In this document: positions 61,852 to 64,000 of the stretch, piece by piece | Layout of the letters: the number at the start of each line of letters is the position of its first letter | Position numbering within the stretch: position 1 is the stretch's first letter | Assembly (NCBI GenBank): GCA_027484425.1 | Contig: JAIXSZ010000016.1 | Coordinates: 62,001 to 126,000 of the forward strand | DNA from: Sphingobacteriales bacterium | Lineage (GTDB): Bacteria > Bacteroidota > Bacteroidia > Chitinophagales > Chitinophagaceae | DNA: 64,000 nt | Direction of reading: 5' to 3' | Notes under the pieces: model-generated | What the model saw: only the letters and a program-made list of their open reading frames with translations | Databases searched by the model: none | What the model was told of the DNA's origin: nothing | Translations under genes and position numbers: made by a program

Positions 61852-64000
61852 TTAGTCTACTACGACTTTCCGAATTACGGTTCTTTTTGCCGGGTCAGTT
61901 AGCTTGAGAATGTACAAACCTTTTGCCCATAGGTACACAGGTATGTCTGTACTTTCTGTAACGGTTGATTCCCATTCTTTTCTGCCCACCATGTTGTATA
62001 CTGAAACCTGCATTGGGTCAGTGTTTCCAGTAATAATATGCAGTATTTGCGATGCAGGAATTGGATACACTTTTACAGCAGCATCTATGTTGCGAACAAT
62101 CCTGAAGTCTCGGGTATTGATATTGAAGAAAACATTGCCTGCTCCTTTTACCTTGATACGTGCAGCCTTTACGGTAGTGTCTATATCAGGTAGGGTTACG
62201 CTAGCGCTGCCATTGTTAGGGAAGGTGCCCAATAAATATGGCCAGTTATAACCACTATCTACAGAAAGATAGATGTCGACATTGGATGCGTTAATTGGAG
62301 CAGCATTAGTGCCTGCTACATTCCAGGTTATTTTCTGTGAAGTGAGCCCCTGATAGGTGATGCCATTATTGTTTTGGCTGGTAACTGTAAACCCAGCGCC
62401 ACCTGTGTTGATTACATCTAGATGTATGGTGTCGTCGGGTATGGAAAAAGTACCAAAGCCATTTCGTAAACTACGTATAGCCAGTTTGAAAGTAAGATAT
62501 CTGGCAACATCTGGTAGTTTTTCACCCGATGCATTATTCACTCCTGCATTGCTCTGTATGCCGTTTCTGAGTAGCTTGAGTGCAGGGAACATGCGCGTAG
62601 GCGACGATGATGGTATATAAGACCTAAAAAGTGGACCCTCGTTAGTGGTTGCAGGTAATGTTCTGCCGAATTCACCAAGATTCCATTGTTCCCAGCAGTA
62701 AGTGATAGCAGCATTAGTAGTAGAGTCCTCGGCTTGCGGTGCTGTGAGTTCGAAAGGAGTACGGTAGGGTATGGTGTAAGAAGCAGTGAATGATACAATG
62801 CCTGGAGGTTTGTTGTTTGTAGGCGATTTTATGGGGCAATCATCACCAGCGGTCATAAGGTAATTATTTATTTGTTTGAGGCTGGTGGTATGAAAATAGG
62901 CATCGCTATTTGGTTGTAGGTTATCTGGGCCGCATATACCTGCGTATGCCATAATGGTAGAGCCACTACCGGGTTCGAAAGCATTGGTTTGCACACCCTG
63001 ACCTGTACACGCACCAGATTGTGTATTGTTAAAGGTGTGGTCGGCACCATACTCATGCCCCATTTCGTGAGCTACATAGTCTACATCAAATCCATCACCA
63101 AATGGTGTTTCGCTACCGGTTACACATTGAGCTTTACTGCCGCTTCTGCAAATAATGCCCACCTGAGAAAGTCCACCTGCTCCAGTGCTGAAAGCATGTC
63201 CCAAATCGTAGTTAGCATCGCCTATTAGCGAGTCGCACATTTTTTGGTTTTGGCTCATAAGCCCAGCTGGAGAAGAATTATACATACCTAGAGGGTCGGT
63301 AGCCTCAGTAGTGAATATCAGCGTGTCTTCATGATCTGCAAATACCATAGTAACGGCAAGTTCGCGCTCATAAATACCGTTTACCCTATTGATGGTGGTA
63401 GTCATTTTGCTAAGTACTTCTGCTTTAGTGGGCGTGGCATTGTTGGTTACCTTTTGGGCATACTGGTGGGTGCAAGAAACTGCAAGCCTATATTTGCGCA
63501 ATTCATATCCGTTGACCATTCTTTGGGCAGTAGCAGTATTACGTGCTGCACTCATCCAAGGATTTTGTGCTGCTTCGCTGGTCATGCAGCTATTATGATG
63601 TAGGTTGCTATTGTCAATATCATGTTTGTAATATACTGCGTAAGTGTTGCTAGCATTAGAAGTAGCTGGGTCAATGATATAAGTATTGTTGCCATCATAT
63701 ACCATGGCATGAAATCCATATAAAGTAAAGTCTAGCTTTATTGTAACTGATGGGTTGTCAATATCCACACCAGTGTATGTGGCAAGCATTGGGTATCTGG
63801 CGGCAAGTGGAGGTGGTAATATAGATGTGGGGTGTATACTGAATGTTTGCTCTTGTCCTATGGGGCTAGGAATGCTGATAGTTTTATTCTTGCTACTACT
63901 TGTGAGCACTTGTTGTAGTTTGCTATTATCTGTGCTATACAATAATGCCTCTTCAGGGAACTCGTGTATGAGATCGATTGATGAAGGACGGGCTGCGATT
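61852..64000 (-). CDS. Secreted reprolysin-like metallopeptidase with T9SS sorting domain, 5' partial
   Basis: At least 715 residues are visible; the frame is open to the window edge on the upstream side, so a TTG at 63942 is not the true start. The zinc motif VAHEMGHEYGADHTF (H-E-x-x-H-x-x-G-x-x-H) is clear near the middle. After it come beta-sandwich regions and the C-terminal sorting domain: KVYPIPASQILHI, a GLYILKLTD strand and the end RKVVVD. It is a protease sent out by the type IX system and perhaps linked to the cell surface. The N-terminal pro-region lies partly off the window. Confidence 0.88.
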   Translation of the reverse strand, partial: IAARPSSIDLIHEFPEEALLYSTDNSKLQQVLTSSSKNKTISIPSPIGQEQTFSIHPTSILPPPLAARYPMLATYTGVDIDNPSVTIKLDFTLYGFHAMVYDGNNTYIIDPATSNASNTYAVYYKHDIDNSNLHHNSCMTSEAAQNPWMSAARNTATAQRMVNGYELRKYRLAVSCTHQYAQKVTNNATPTKAEVLSKMTTTINRVNGIYERELAVTMVFADHEDTLIFTTEATDPLGMYNSSPAGLMSQNQKMCDSLIGDANYDLGHAFSTGAGGLSQVGIICRSGSKAQCVTGSETPFGDGFDVDYVAHEMGHEYGADHTFNNTQSGACTGQGVQTNAFEPGSGSTIMAYAGICGPDNLQPNSDAYFHTTSLKQINNYLMTAGDDCPIKSPTNNKPPGIVSFTASYTIPYRTPFELTAPQAEDSTTNAAITYCWEQWNLGEFGRTLPATTNEGPLFRSYIPSSSPTRMFPALKLLRNGIQSNAGVNNASGEKLPDVARYLTFKLAIRSLRNGFGTFSIPDDTIHLDVINTGGAGFTVTSQNNNGITYQGLTSQKITWNVAGTNAAPINASNVDIYLSVDSGYNWPYLLGTFPNNGSASVTLPDIDTTVKAARIKVKGAGNVFFNINTRDFRIVRNIDAAVKVYPIPASQILHIITGNTDPMQVSVYNMVGRKEWESTVTESTDIPVYLWAKGLYILKLTDPAKRTVIRKVVVD

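Overview
The window comes from a member of the Bacteroidota, most likely family Chitinophagaceae or a close relative. This is inferred from promoter boxes of the TAnnTTTG type (for example upstream of rpsJ at 7577-7584), few visible Shine-Dalgarno sites, a lipoprotein-type TamA partner (TamL) beside TamB, an Omp28-like lipoprotein, RNase Y, a metallopeptidase with a type IX secretion C-terminal sorting domain, and the gene order of the ribosomal protein cluster. No 16S rRNA is present, so the family is not proven.

Layout. 1-7.2 kb: tamB (5' end cut by the window edge) and tamL, an envelope export pair. 7.6-20.6 kb: a merged S10/spc ribosomal protein operon from rpsJ to rplO, then secY and map; the usual rpsL-rpsG-fusA upstream and infA-rpmJ-rpsM-rpsK-rpsD-rpoA-rplQ downstream are both missing here. 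20.7-29 kb: ordinary chromosomal genes (Omp28-like lipoprotein, a Rossmann protein, a GNAT-like protein, SGNH hydrolase, MiaE, an Asp-box repeat lipoprotein, tRNA-Met, PepD). 29.2-35.0 kb: an AT-rich accessory stretch with a two-gene DUF262 plus nucleotidyltransferase module, a tiny gene and lipoprotein, an overlapping toxin-antitoxin pair, a SUFU-like gene, an orphan antitoxin, many short dispersed repeats and three 108-bp direct repeats. 35.1-41.4 kb: ABC exporter, aspS, NlpC/P60 hydrolase, rny. 41.6-48.5 kb: a second accessory stretch with a HicB-like gene, three RelE-type toxin-antitoxin pairs, two paralogous lipoproteins, a GIY-YIG-like protein and a DUF6671-like protein. 48.8-64 kb: housekeeping and envelope genes (FTCD, a repeat-rich secreted protein, PhoH, DegT/RfbC sugar genes, gyrA plus a TPR gene, an LpxL-like acyltransferase, a YfcH-like epimerase) and a secreted metallopeptidase cut by the right edge.

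How the parts fit. The core is translation (ribosomal proteins, SecY, Map, AspRS, MiaE, tRNA-Met) and envelope building (TamB/TamL, SecY, LpxL-like, ABC exporter, NlpC/P60). The accessory stretches hold small defence or maintenance modules. The best candidates for something undescribed are the DUF262-nucleotidyltransferase pair (29.2-30.8 kb), the 108-bp repeat triplet (34.2-35.0 kb), and the HicB-like gene coupled to a membrane protein instead of HicA (41.7-42.4 kb). On the + strand, C exceeds G from about 24.5 to 40.3 kb whatever the gene direction, while G exceeds C on both sides, which suggests an inverted or transferred segment.
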